From Aplysia californica (lineage: Eukaryota > Mollusca > Gastropoda > Aplysiida > Aplysiidae): DNA of 64,000 nt. The stretch is taken from NCBI RefSeq assembly GCF_000002075.1, contig NW_004797412.1, forward strand, positions 1,006,515 to 1,070,514. The letters are read 5' to 3'. Positions 43,701 through 47,451 of this stretch are shown here, in pieces (the first letter of the stretch is position 1; every line of letters begins with the position of its first letter). The notes beneath the pieces were generated by a model, which made no database searches, was not told where the DNA came from, and saw only the letters and a list, made by a program, of their open reading frames with translations. A program made the position numbers and the translations under genes.

Positions 43701-45731
43701 TATTGGTATCATCTTAAAGGTTATTTATTTGCCTTGCTTTTGATGAAAAAAATGTCCATTTATCTTGAATAGAAGTCGAGATATTTGCGATTGAAGGAGG
43801 TGGGGTTGCCTGGTTTCAGAAGTAAAAATTAGCGAGAAAATGGATGCCAAAGTTTGATGACTTCCAAATCCACACTTGAAAGTGTTTTTGAATGGACATA
43901 CAATTTGCCAAAAATGTCCAAACTGGTGTGGTTTACTCTATCTTTACTACAGAGATGCCAACCAGTACGATTTTACATATTTTAGTATGATTTTTTGCCG
44001 AAAATACGTGAATACGACTTTTCATGAAAAAATACACATCCTGGAATGCGAAAAACACAAGATTCAGCATGGGCGAGTAAACCTAATTAGATCTCTCTCA
44101 AGTCCCATCTTTTGTCAAAATAGTATCAGTGTCGTGGAACTGAAATATTTGCAAACCAAGTCCGATAAGGTCAGTAATTTCATTTTTACCGGTCGCGAAT
44201 GTGATATTATATTCGTTCAGCTTTTCCCGGTCTGAGAATACGTGTCACTTTCTCGCGAACAGGTGGCTATGGCGGCAGGAGGAAGTGTATGTAACACCGA
44301 GGCTCAGTCGGGAAAATCAAGATCTACTTTCGCTTTCATTGCCAGCGTTAGTTTGATAACGCAGCATTTGTGACATACAGGTTGTGCAGTGTGAACGCTG
44401 TGTTGCCGTGCAAATAAAATTTAATCAATACTGGGACTCATCTCTATGCTGTCACTTGTGGGGAAAAAAGAAAAGAAAATACAAGCATCGTCCGATTTTT
44501 AGATTATCTGGCTTGCCATCGTGACCGGTCAGTGAACCTGCGCCCATTCTCATCGTAGATAAATGCGGCATCGTGTGAGCAAAGACCGTCTTTGGTAGGA
44601 GTAACGGCGTTGCGAAGTATAGGACTACGGAATAGGGGAGGGGAATATTGATTTTTTTTTTTAAAGATACACTCGTGTGAGGGGAGGGGGGGGGGGAGTG
44701 AAGACAACGCCAGAGGACAAAAACTTAGAAGTAAATTTCAGAATTTTGCATGGGTCTACTTGAGCCATAGAAGTTATTGCTCTTCTCTGAGTTTTAGCAA
44801 TAATTTTAGTCTGTCAGTTCATAATATGAATTATGACACCCAGACTTGTTCTTGATAGTCAAAATTCTTGTTCTAGGCCCTTCCGAATGCAGGATTAATT
44901 TTTTGATATAATAATGAGACGAAAATATTGTAATAGACTGAAATACTTAAGTCAAACAGGACCACAGTACGACACTAAACACTGACATGTTGTTGACTGG
45001 ATACATATATATTGTACGCGTGTGTGCTCCGTTTTCCGAGCTGGTGAGCTAGTAAATTTTTTTCAGGAAATATTGCTGGACACCCTGAACATTTTACTAG
45101 TCGGTCGGTCGGTCGTGGAGAATACACATTTTCCCCTGAAAATACACATTTTCATATTTCCCATTATTCATTTCGGTTTTGTGTGGTTGGCATCTCTGTT
45201 ACTATCAAACATCTATTTTCCTCTTCTCTCCTACTTCTTTTTTTGTGTTTGTTACTCTCTTATTACACCTTTAATCTTCAGCTTTTTTATAACCAAATTG
45301 TGTTGCAAGTGCCAGGAAACGCTCACAACTAAAAAAGAAGAGAAACTTCATCAAGTGCGATTTTGGTTTGTTTGTTTTTAATTTCTTTTCTAATTTTTTT
45401 TTTCCAAGTTTGAACATTTTTGTGCCTATTTCTTTCCCTCAATGTTTTTTTTCTTCAAATTTCAACGTTTATTTTCTATTGCAGGAAAATTCAGCACGAC
45501 TTACGCATGAGCATAGCGGGACAGGAACCCACGGATGCATCGTCTATCGTGGCTGACAAGGCCACTCAGACAGCCATGGCCAGCCTGTCGCTGGTGTCCA
45601 GCGTGCTGGACGTCTCGGAGCAGCTGGCCATGTCACATCAGACCTTCGTGGAGTCGAGTCCCATCCTGTCCCACTCGTCCCGTTCCCGCAGTGTTAGTAG
45701 CAGCGTTAGTGGAGATGATGGGATTTTCTAG
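18001..45731 (+). CDS. RASAL1: RASAL1/RASA4 (CAPRI)-family Ras GTPase-activating protein, complete, 20 coding exons
   Basis: It stimulates GTP hydrolysis on Ras; RASAL1 and CAPRI also act on Rap. Ca2+ drives it from cytosol to plasma membrane through its C2 domains. Twenty exons join in phase to 829 residues (human RASAL1 and RASA4 are about 800). C2A is at about 5-105 and C2B about 135-245, each with all five Ca2+-binding Asp (22/28/75/77/83 and 154/160/210/212/218). The RasGAP domain is about 290-560, with arginine finger R351 in TLFRGNTL and FLRFFAPAIMSPK at 478-490. The PH domain is about 574-680. A BTK zinc motif uses H689, C700, C701 and C711. ATG 18001 is the first in-frame Met after TAA at 17935. 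A Ser-rich tail (about 755-829) is not conserved. RASAL1 and RASA4 cannot be told apart without a tree. Confidence 0.95.
18069..19448 (+). other. RASAL intron 1
   Basis: 1.4 kb, AT-rich, with no interspersed repeat or conserved segment recognised. Confidence 0.65.
19449..19505 (+). CDS. RASAL1: RASAL exon 2: C2A
   Basis: 57 nt encoding NGKSDPYCVIKVDNVVTA, the C2 SDPY signature, between TTCCCCAG and GTGAGA. Confidence 0.92.
19576..19724. repeat. CT microsatellite, RASAL intron 2
   Basis: About 150 bp of CT repeats with TGTCT interruptions, starting about 70 nt after the exon 2 donor; the sense RNA would be polypyrimidine. Confidence 0.95.
19869..20303 (+). mobile_element. M1 MITE, full-length copy
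   Basis: It begins GTGAGGTAGCATGGTGAAAT and ends AATTGACGAGAACCTGATTT then CGTCGTGCCAC. Similar in length to the 851 copy. Confidence 0.8.
20571..20756. repeat. Repeat block upstream of RASAL exon 3
   Basis: The segment GCATGCATATATTTCCAAGG with the following 25 bp occurs twice (20571 and 20708). Between the copies are two units of the 45-bp GTGTCAGGCT minisatellite. Confidence 0.8.
20798..20911 (+). CDS. RASAL1: RASAL exon 3: C2A
   Basis: 114 nt encoding TATVYKTLDPLWGEEFILHM then SFYIYDADKV, with the DxD pair of Ca2+ loop 3 (D75, D77). Minisatellites lie on both sides. Confidence 0.94.
20955..21425. repeat. Minisatellite of about 42-45 bp downstream of RASAL exon 3
   Basis: About eleven diverged units follow the form CGTGTGTCAGGCTGCCT..TATGTCCYRRCATTGGAG. 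The block at 21083-21146 nearly repeats 20630-20690 upstream of the exon. Confidence 0.85.
22690..22880. repeat. Homopolymer-rich low-complexity stretch
   Basis: Almost only long runs of A, T, G and C, with T runs near 20 nt and C runs above 15 nt next to each other. It may be real low-complexity DNA or a poor consensus. Confidence 0.85.
23202..23619. repeat. 209-bp tandem duplication
   Basis: 23202-23410 and 23411-23619 are the same 209-bp sequence, each starting TTGCTCATTCATGTGAGGAT, with only about three differences by eye. Confidence 0.95.
23944..24093 (+). mobile_element. SINE-like family S3 (reference copy)
   Basis: Consensus order: GTTGGAGGGYGCCACTGGTA, a pyrimidine stretch around CTGTTGTTTCTGTCTGTCTG, GCACTAAATGACMATTATTG, then TGCTTCTCTTTACTCAAACA with a short ACAAAC tail. 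About 20 plus-strand copies are seen in the window. It is called SINE-like on length, copy number and tail; no Pol III boxes were confirmed. S3 is a working name. Confidence 0.65.
24734..24995 (-). mobile_element. M1 MITE, internally deleted, inverted
   Basis: Both ends are present: CACGGTGGAATCAGGCTCTT at the left and AACGAGCGCCTGATTTCA then GCCTCAC at the right. The centre is shortened to about 260 bp overall. Confidence 0.8.
25565..25700. repeat. Two-unit tandem repeat of about 75 bp
   Basis: Both units share AAAATCCAAGCAAA and AAATCATGCYCTTTTT-like stretches followed by a CTTGCTTTCTTT end. Confidence 0.7.
27290..27370. repeat. TG microsatellite
   Basis: About 80 bp of TG repeats with TATG interruptions. 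Confidence 0.9.
28780..29225. repeat. Minisatellite running into the RASAL exon 4 acceptor
   Basis: Eight or so diverged units start AAAGAGCATGAGACAT and end with a T-rich TTTTGTCTTTCATCCACTT. The last recognisable unit start (AGAGCTTGGGACATCACC, 29204) leads straight into the T-rich tract and CAG of exon 4. Confidence 0.7.
29250..29317 (+). CDS. RASAL1: RASAL exon 4: end of C2A
   Basis: 68 nt encoding SGDDIIGTASVTRDYLYGN, after an 8.3-kb intron. Acceptor TCTCTTTGCAG, donor GTATAA. Confidence 0.92.
29411..29625 (+). mobile_element. tRNA-like SINE family S1 (reference copy)
   Basis: The head GGTGTAACGGCTAGGCTCTT, with AGTTCAATTCCC about 45 bp later, has A-box and B-box-like spacing, as in tRNA-derived SINEs. 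Other copies end in a 3' motif CTAAATGATTTAAATTGTGT and a GGGGNNTAAAAACC stretch; that tail is less clear here. S1 is a working name. Confidence 0.6.
29708..29843 (+). CDS. RASAL1: RASAL exon 5: linker and first strands of C2B
   Basis: 136 nt encoding GLETWLPLQKANKDLEIQGE and QSFVFVTVMEG, matching the inter-C2 stretch of RASAL1 (W-L...EVQGE). Confidence 0.93.
29898..30025 (+). mobile_element. S3 copy in RASAL intron 5
   Basis: GGTTGGAGGGCATCAACGGT through TTGCTTCAACAAACAAGA; the best-preserved tail in the gene. Confidence 0.6.
30334..30415 (+). CDS. RASAL1: RASAL exon 6: C2B
   Basis: 82 nt encoding RDLAPKDKTGYSDPYVTVSC then FDETKATS. D154 and D160 are Ca2+ ligands. The donor is GTAAGC. Confidence 0.94.
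30820..30875 (+). mobile_element. S2 3' module in RASAL intron 6
   Basis: GGCGCTCATATGACCTTATG to CCTTACTAAAACAAAC. It lies about 80 nt upstream of the exon 7 acceptor, and ACAGAAACAAAAGA-type repeats surround it. Confidence 0.75.
30952..31092 (+). CDS. RASAL1: RASAL exon 7: C2B
   Basis: 141 nt encoding KQKKTRFPEWNETLEFLLPE and VTVWDKDNFSSDDFMGQ (D210, D212, D218). The donor is GTGGGT; the exon end is repeated twice downstream in the intron. Confidence 0.93.
31206..31356 (+). mobile_element. 150-bp MITE-like element, copy A
   Basis: The ends resemble TTTGYAGTCACACAG and, inverted, CACTTTGCAGCCACTTGG. It contains ACAAAATACCCCATCTGATC and CCGTCGCATTATTGCG. It is the inverse of copy B in the same intron. 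Confidence 0.7.
31521..31670 (-). mobile_element. 150-bp MITE-like element, copy B (inverted)
   Basis: GCAATAATGCGACGGTGAAA through CAGATGGGGTATTTTGTGCT to GTGTGACTGCAAAGTG, the reverse complement of copy A at about 85% by eye. The two could pair in the RNA. Confidence 0.7.
31848..31945 (+). CDS. RASAL1: RASAL exon 8: end of C2B and linker
   Basis: 98 nt encoding IHLNSEDVTHGTIRNWHAVA then a basic RRPTSDRWARRA linker. Confidence 0.9.
32201..32350 (+). other. Possible cryptic or poison exon
   Basis: It is preceded by a good acceptor (TTTTCAAATCCCTTTAG) and followed by a strong donor (CAG/GTAGGT). The length is 150 nt. In the exon 8 reading phase it stays open for 39 codons (CEYFAHGSTMPPSSNYMSLS at the start), then stops at TGA 32319-32321. 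Inclusion would truncate the protein before the RasGAP domain. Confidence 0.25.
32430..33230. other. GC-richer block of unknown nature
   Basis: The base composition is close to 50% GC, against AT-rich flanks, and both strands carry short open frames. No protein family, repeat ends or poly-A tail were recognised. Confidence 0.4.
33324..33465 (+). mobile_element. S3-like copy in RASAL intron 8
   Basis: It carries the middle motif TCTACTGTTTCTGTTTGTCA and a TGTGCTTCTGTTTACTACAA end. It is diverged. Confidence 0.5.
33490..33612 (+). mobile_element. S3-like copy next to RASAL exon 9
   Basis: AAATGTTTCTGCCTGTCTGT, AACTAAATGACAGTTTC and CTTTTCACTCGTACAAAC. It ends about 25 nt before the exon 9 acceptor. 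Confidence 0.5.
33639..33747 (+). CDS. RASAL1: RASAL exon 9: entry to the RasGAP region
   Basis: 109 nt encoding RVERGKIRVKLQLLEETVLP then SSCYQPLVDLLGEAVK, nearly the human ETVLPSSYYQPLV sequence. Confidence 0.95.
33740..33990. repeat. Tandem copies of the exon 9 end and donor
   Basis: TGTCAAAGTGAGTTTTGGTT with the next 35 bp (to GGTCACTTTAGCTG) is repeated at 33846 as TGACTAAGTGAGATTTGGTT through GGTCACTCTAGCTG. A third, partial unit at 33945 keeps only the later part. Confidence 0.8.
34207..34363 (+). CDS. RASAL1: RASAL exon 10: RasGAP N-terminal helices
   Basis: 157 nt encoding NRDLGQLLWDTLEQDRTIEL and SLVRFYLSQELAFEFLDAVI. Acceptor TGCCCAG, donor GTGAGT. Confidence 0.93.
34540..34705 (+). 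mobile_element. S1 copy in RASAL intron 10
   Basis: It has a clear A-box-like GTTAGCTCAGTCAGAC, a weak B region, and the tail CTCTTAAATAACCTATTAG then GGGGCGTTAAACC. Confidence 0.6.
34800..34864 (+). CDS. RASAL1: RASAL exon 11: arginine-finger exon
   Basis: 65 nt encoding EDVNTLFRGNTLGTKAVDNF then MK. R351 in TLFR aligns with the catalytic arginine finger of RasGAPs. Confidence 0.96.
34878..35010 (+). repeat. Interspersed repeat shared with 63475-63632
   Basis: Both copies share GACCAGGAT, GAGAAATRAGTGRYGAAA and a GAAGAAARAGAC end along about 130 bp. Family unknown. Confidence 0.5.
35045..35170 (+). mobile_element. S3 copy, RASAL intron 11
   Basis: GTGGTTGGAGGGTGCTACGG through CAATAAATAATTGTTGTGAT; the tail is lost. 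Confidence 0.55.
35190..35405 (+). mobile_element. Two head-to-tail partial S3 copies, RASAL intron 11
   Basis: Two 5'-truncated units (35195-35290 and 35298-35400) each carry the TTTCTGTCTGT middle and a TGTGCTTYTGTGTAWTYGAAC end. With the 35045 copy they form a run of three close to the exon 12 acceptor. Confidence 0.5.
35417..35526 (+). CDS. RASAL1: RASAL exon 12: RasGAP
   Basis: 110 nt encoding VLAMPYLQKVLQPTIDRIIN and KKTVELDPFRVNSVR, matching the human MxYLHxVL and ELDP region. Confidence 0.95.
35795..35987 (+). CDS. RASAL1: RASAL exon 13: RasGAP
   Basis: 193 nt encoding SFVNHSMEAIEDYTISAINS and CPQVLRKVLRNIQIRVREKW. Its last bases and donor are duplicated about 90 bp downstream. Confidence 0.94.
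35981..36160. repeat. Tandem copy of the exon 13 end and donor
   Basis: CTATGAGGTGTGTAAAGTGA through CGCTTAGGA and a GAGTAATTTTTTT end is repeated from 36068 as TTATGAAAGGTGATGTGTGT through GCTTAGGA. The copy keeps a donor-like AAAG/GTGATG. Confidence 0.75.
36646..36783 (+). CDS. RASAL1: RASAL exon 14: RasGAP FLR motif
   Basis: 138 nt encoding DVPYIAVSGFVFLRFFAPAI then MSPKLFSLSDQHPNRK. FLRFFxPAI is the RasGAP signature. The donor (GTATTC) is followed almost at once by a 280-bp TTC/TCC tract. Confidence 0.97.
36796..37080. repeat. TTC/TCC tract just after the RASAL exon 14 donor
   Basis: About 280 bp of almost pure pyrimidine on the sense strand: first more than 50 TTC units with rare TCC, then TCC-rich. 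It starts only about 15 nt inside intron 14. Confidence 0.97.
37550..37625. repeat. C-rich CCCCA tract
   Basis: Runs of C separated by single A, including several CCCCA units, in RASAL intron 14. Confidence 0.85.
37760..38015 (+). mobile_element. S2 SINE, long subfamily, at the RASAL exon 15 acceptor
   Basis: It is the counterpart of 5498-5745: TACTTCTTTTGTATGTTTGT, GCTAGAGAGGTGAGCAGAGT, GGCACTCATATGACTTTATG, then GTAAAACTTTACTAAAAC. The CTAA lies about 40 nt before the exon 15 CAG. Confidence 0.75.
38049..38190 (+). CDS. RASAL1: RASAL exon 15: end of RasGAP
   Basis: 142 nt encoding IVQSVGNLTPGQHGKEAWLE and LISQKILEVKDYLDALVNVG. An S2 SINE ends about 35 nt upstream of its acceptor. Confidence 0.95.
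38826..39433 (+). mobile_element. Pogo-like MITE interrupted by an M1 MITE
   Basis: Left end CAGTCCAACTTGTCCTAGAT, right end AGGTTCGACTG followed by TA. Without the M1 insert (38957-39390) the element is about 170 bp, similar to the uninterrupted copy at 63183-63336. Confidence 0.75.
38957..39390 (-). mobile_element. M1 MITE, full-length, inverted, nested
   Basis: Left AAGTGGTGAAATCAGGTGCT, right CAATTTCACCACGATACCTC. It lies inside the pogo-like MITE. Confidence 0.82.
39627..39796 (+). CDS. RASAL1: RASAL exon 16: PH domain, first half
   Basis: 170 nt encoding SHKYLVRQQSNETVLIQGHL and FRPIVLKKCYFYLTRVMLCY, with the PH start (QGHLYK) and strands 2-4. Confidence 0.93.
39797..40815 (+). other. 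RASAL intron 16
   Basis: Starts with a G/T-rich stretch, then sequence without recognised repeats, and ends with the S2 copy at the exon 17 acceptor. Confidence 0.65.
40628..40797 (+). mobile_element. S2 SINE, short subfamily, at the RASAL exon 17 acceptor
   Basis: GGCAGGTGCTTTGATGTGGT, CTATCAAACATCTATCGCCC, TTACTTTTTAGTAACATC, then GTAAAACTCTTACTAAAC. The last motif (40780-40787) is about 31 nt before the exon 17 CAG. Confidence 0.75.
40816..40953 (+). CDS. RASAL1: RASAL exon 17: PH domain, middle
   Basis: 138 nt encoding EDTMVMVENICAVEKLDYGA and QIIHKTSDENTGIIYFQAK. An S2 SINE ends about 20-25 nt upstream of the acceptor. Confidence 0.93.
41097..41590 (+). mobile_element. Pogo-like element, left part
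   Basis: TA-CAGTCGAACCTGCCTTAAC, then CTTAACAGAATCC, a CCTTGATATATTCCTCTTTA segment and GGTTCCGCCGGCTCTAAAC. It provides the uninterrupted version of the site where the LINE entered the 7279 copy. A short ATG frame (MAMSLGEEEELGCNLRVDV) starts at 41328 but leads nowhere recognisable. No right end was found. Confidence 0.65.
41990..42125 (+). mobile_element. S3 copy, RASAL intron 17
   Basis: TTCCTCCTGTTGTTTCTGTC, GCACTAAATGACTGCTATTA and TGTGCTCCTCTGTATTTAGA. It ends about 60 nt before exon 18. Confidence 0.6.
42184..42319 (+). CDS. RASAL1: RASAL exon 18: PH C-helix and BTK motif
   Basis: 136 nt encoding DVNELTAWISAIRKTCKYNA and FHPGVFKGDKWNCCRKEQDT. H689, C700 and C701 are zinc ligands; C711 is in exon 19. 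The acceptor is CGGCTAG. Confidence 0.94.
42385..42515 (+). mobile_element. S3 copy, RASAL intron 18
   Basis: GTGTTGTTTCTGTCTGTCTG through TTTCTCTTTACTGAAACAAA with an ACAAAA tail. Confidence 0.65.
42600..42672 (+). mobile_element. S1 head fragment
   Basis: GGTGTATTCATTAAGTTCTT then CAGCAGACATGAGTTTG, the head only, ending in a G run. Confidence 0.45.
42684..43014. repeat. Purine-rich minisatellite upstream of RASAL exon 19
   Basis: Units of about 100 bp repeat GAGATATTGAAAAAGTGAAG, GAGTGAAGAAGAAAG and GAGAGAAGAGGAGAGRTTA. Almost no pyrimidine clusters occur until the GCTCTGTGTCCCCTCTCTCC acceptor tract. Confidence 0.85.
43043..43163 (+). CDS. RASAL1: RASAL exon 19: BTK motif end
   Basis: 121 nt encoding APGCSPTYHGVVLGDWQDPL and DAQIIYSQIAHSKDKI. 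An in-phase alternative AG six bases inside (CCCCAG) would drop two residues and shorten the zinc-loop spacing, so the outer AG is preferred. The exon end is repeated downstream. Confidence 0.92.
43138..43360. repeat. Tandem copies of the exon 19 end and donor
   Basis: The exon end ATCGCTCACAGCAAGGACAA plus GATCAG/GTATT and the downstream CTTTTATTTCTGTG recur at 43226 as TTTCGCTCATCGCAAAGACA plus GGATCAAGTC and CTTATTTCTATG. A third, shorter copy (AAATACAAGATCAGGCTT) is at 43325. Confidence 0.8.
43649..43927 (-). mobile_element. M1 MITE, truncated, inverted
   Basis: It begins ATGACGCAATGGAATCAGGT and runs to about 43927, where it meets S2 sequence; the right end is missing. Confidence 0.75.
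43928..43949 (+). mobile_element. S2 SINE, left part of a split copy
   Basis: TGTGGTTTACTCTATCTTTA then CTA, matching the S2 stretch before CTATCAAACATC. It continues at 45199 beyond the inserted transposon. Confidence 0.65.
43950..45198. mobile_element. 1.25-kb DNA transposon inserted in an S2 SINE
   Basis: 15-bp inverted ends CAGAGATGCCAACCA, flanked by the direct repeat TTACTA (43944-43949, 45199-45204). The CAGAG end resembles hAT elements, although hAT duplications are usually 8 bp. There is no transposase. A short frame at 44269 (MAAGGSVCNTEAQSGKSRST) sits in a locally CpG-richer stretch. Confidence 0.75.
45199..45345 (+). mobile_element. S2 SINE, right part of the split copy
   Basis: TTACTATCAAACATCTATTT through GTTACTCTCTTATTACACC and a diverged 3' module near TTGTGTTGCAAGTGCCAG. 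Confidence 0.65.
45485..45731 (+). CDS. RASAL1: RASAL exon 20: C-terminal tail and stop
   Basis: 247 nt encoding RKIQHDLRMSIAGQEPTDAS, a helix-like ATQTAMASLSLVSSVLDVSE, and a Ser-rich end (SHSSRSRSVSSSVSGDD), stopping at TAG 45729-45731. The stop codon lies inside the first unit of a 44-bp repeat. Confidence 0.92.
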
Positions 45732-45857
45732 AAGGGCGGTCACAATGTCATAGTGGAGATGATGGGATTTTCTAGAAGGGCGGTCGCAATGTCATAGTGG
45801 AGATGATGGGATCTTCTAGAAGGGCGGTCACAATGTCATAGTGGAGATGACGGGTTC
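45707..45857. repeat. 44-bp tandem repeat spanning the RASAL stop codon
   Basis: Units start TAGTGGAGATGATGGGATTT at 45707, 45751 and 45795, with a partial unit at 45839. Units 1-3 are nearly identical. The first unit contains the stop codon TAG (45729). Confidence 0.95.
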
Positions 45858-46870
45858 CGCTAAAATCTTGAGAGAGATGCCTTCGTGAATTAAAACTTGG
45901 AGATGAAGGCATCCTCTTGAAGGACCCCCCAACACCAAGCCATCATAGACAATGTGGGATTTCTCTGCTCTGGTGCAAGTTCTCGTGGCTGCTGTTAACT
46001 CTTTTCATGGATTAATAGTGAGAGGCAAAACGCATCTTGAGAAGGACTTCACAACACAACACAGCACAATTAAATGGCTTTGTGGACTAAGGCTTGGCTG
46101 AAAAAACACTTGACAAGACAGGACAACCCAAGCTGTCGTAGATGAGGCAGGATTACTCAGCTGTAGTGTGAGTTCTCATTGCTGCATTTTATTTTCTGTG
46201 TGGGTTTTTGTTTGCCTTTTTTGTAACCTTCAAGAGGATGTCTTCAGGGATTGATGTCTGGAAACAATGGCACCTTCTAGAAAGATCTCGCAGCTTAACA
46301 CTGTAACATCTCTTTATGTGCTAATGTTTGGATTTGAAACCTTCACAAGGACATTGAATTTCAAGCTGTCACACACAAAACAGTAGACCATGCTTTCCTT
46401 ATGTCTCCAGTATTTTGTTGAGACCTGTAATATTAGTTTAGATCAGGCAGGGCCAAACTACAGCCCTCAAACGAGATTTAGCTCACAAACAGTTTAAGTC
46501 TGGTCTGTGAGTCAACCCGATAATTAAAAATGAATGTGGCCAGTGATTAGTTGAGAATTAAAAGAAACAAACTGCCCTTCTTGAAAATTAAAATAAATAA
46601 TTACCTCAGCTTTGACCTGTGAGATATTCAGCATCCTTTAATCCGACCCACAACTCGGGCATACTTACCCATCCTTGGTTTAGAGGAGTAAATAAGTCTG
46701 GTGTATATGGTCCAAGACCCGAGACCAAATGTCACAAATATATTCTGTTTGATGTTGATATTGGAAAAAAAAAAAAAAAGGCAAGAAATGAGCAGCTATG
46801 CCTTTGTCTTCTCTGACTCCAGCTCTACAGTAAAATAAGCAAATGTGAATAAATCGTGTCATGGGATCAA
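45732..46870 (+). other. Probable RASAL 3' UTR
   Basis: It follows the stop codon. A further diverged repeat pair (about 45940-45985 and 46125-46190, around TGTGGGATTTCTCTGCTC-like sequence) lies in it. The first good AATAAA is at 46848; other sites further right are possible, so the end is a guess. Confidence 0.45.
46848..46853 (+). terminator. Candidate poly(A) signal AATAAA
   Basis: The first canonical hexamer with plausible spacing after the RASAL stop codon. Confidence 0.35.
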
Positions 46871-47431
46871 GGGGTTGTAGCTGAGATTAGATATTTGATA
46901 TTCTTAGTTACTACTGAGAGGTGAACAGAATTGTTATTTTCAAGCTTCAGGAAAGACGATGTGCTCTGCTTAATTTGCGAAAAGGAGTAATATTTTCTGA
47001 AACATGTCAGTCTGTTGTTGATAGTTAAGGGTAATGTGGAGCAGTAGTTTTCCATAAAGGCCTCTTCTAAGTACTTCGGTATTTTGATATTTTTAGATCC
47101 TTCTCTTTGCAAAACGTGAGAAGGAAAAAATGTCACTTATTTGTAATACTTTGTCTGGAACTTTTTGTTATTGTTTGTGTTCACCACTGTTAATTATGGT
47201 CCAGTGATAAGTAAAATTTGTAATTTTTATTTTCGAAAGATGGAGCGATTTATCATTGCGTGGTTTATTTATATTCTTTTTTTATACAAATGTGTCAGTG
47301 AAATGAGCGCAGAATGCTTGTATTTTATGGGGATTTTTATAATTGACTGGTTGCTCACAAAGGATTTTTTCCTTTAATTATATGGCCATGGCAAATTCGT
47401 AAACAAGCTTTTCATTTTTGTTATAAATGAA

Positions 47432-47451
47432 GGGGGGGGGGGGGGGGGGGG
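47432..47451. repeat. 20-nt poly-G run
   Basis: Uninterrupted G run. Confidence 0.95.

Larger units (their letters stand above)
43164..45484 (+). other. RASAL intron 19
   Basis: It holds the exon-end copies, an M1 fragment, an S2 copy split by a 1.25-kb DNA transposon, then a T-rich stretch before exon 20. Confidence 0.7.
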
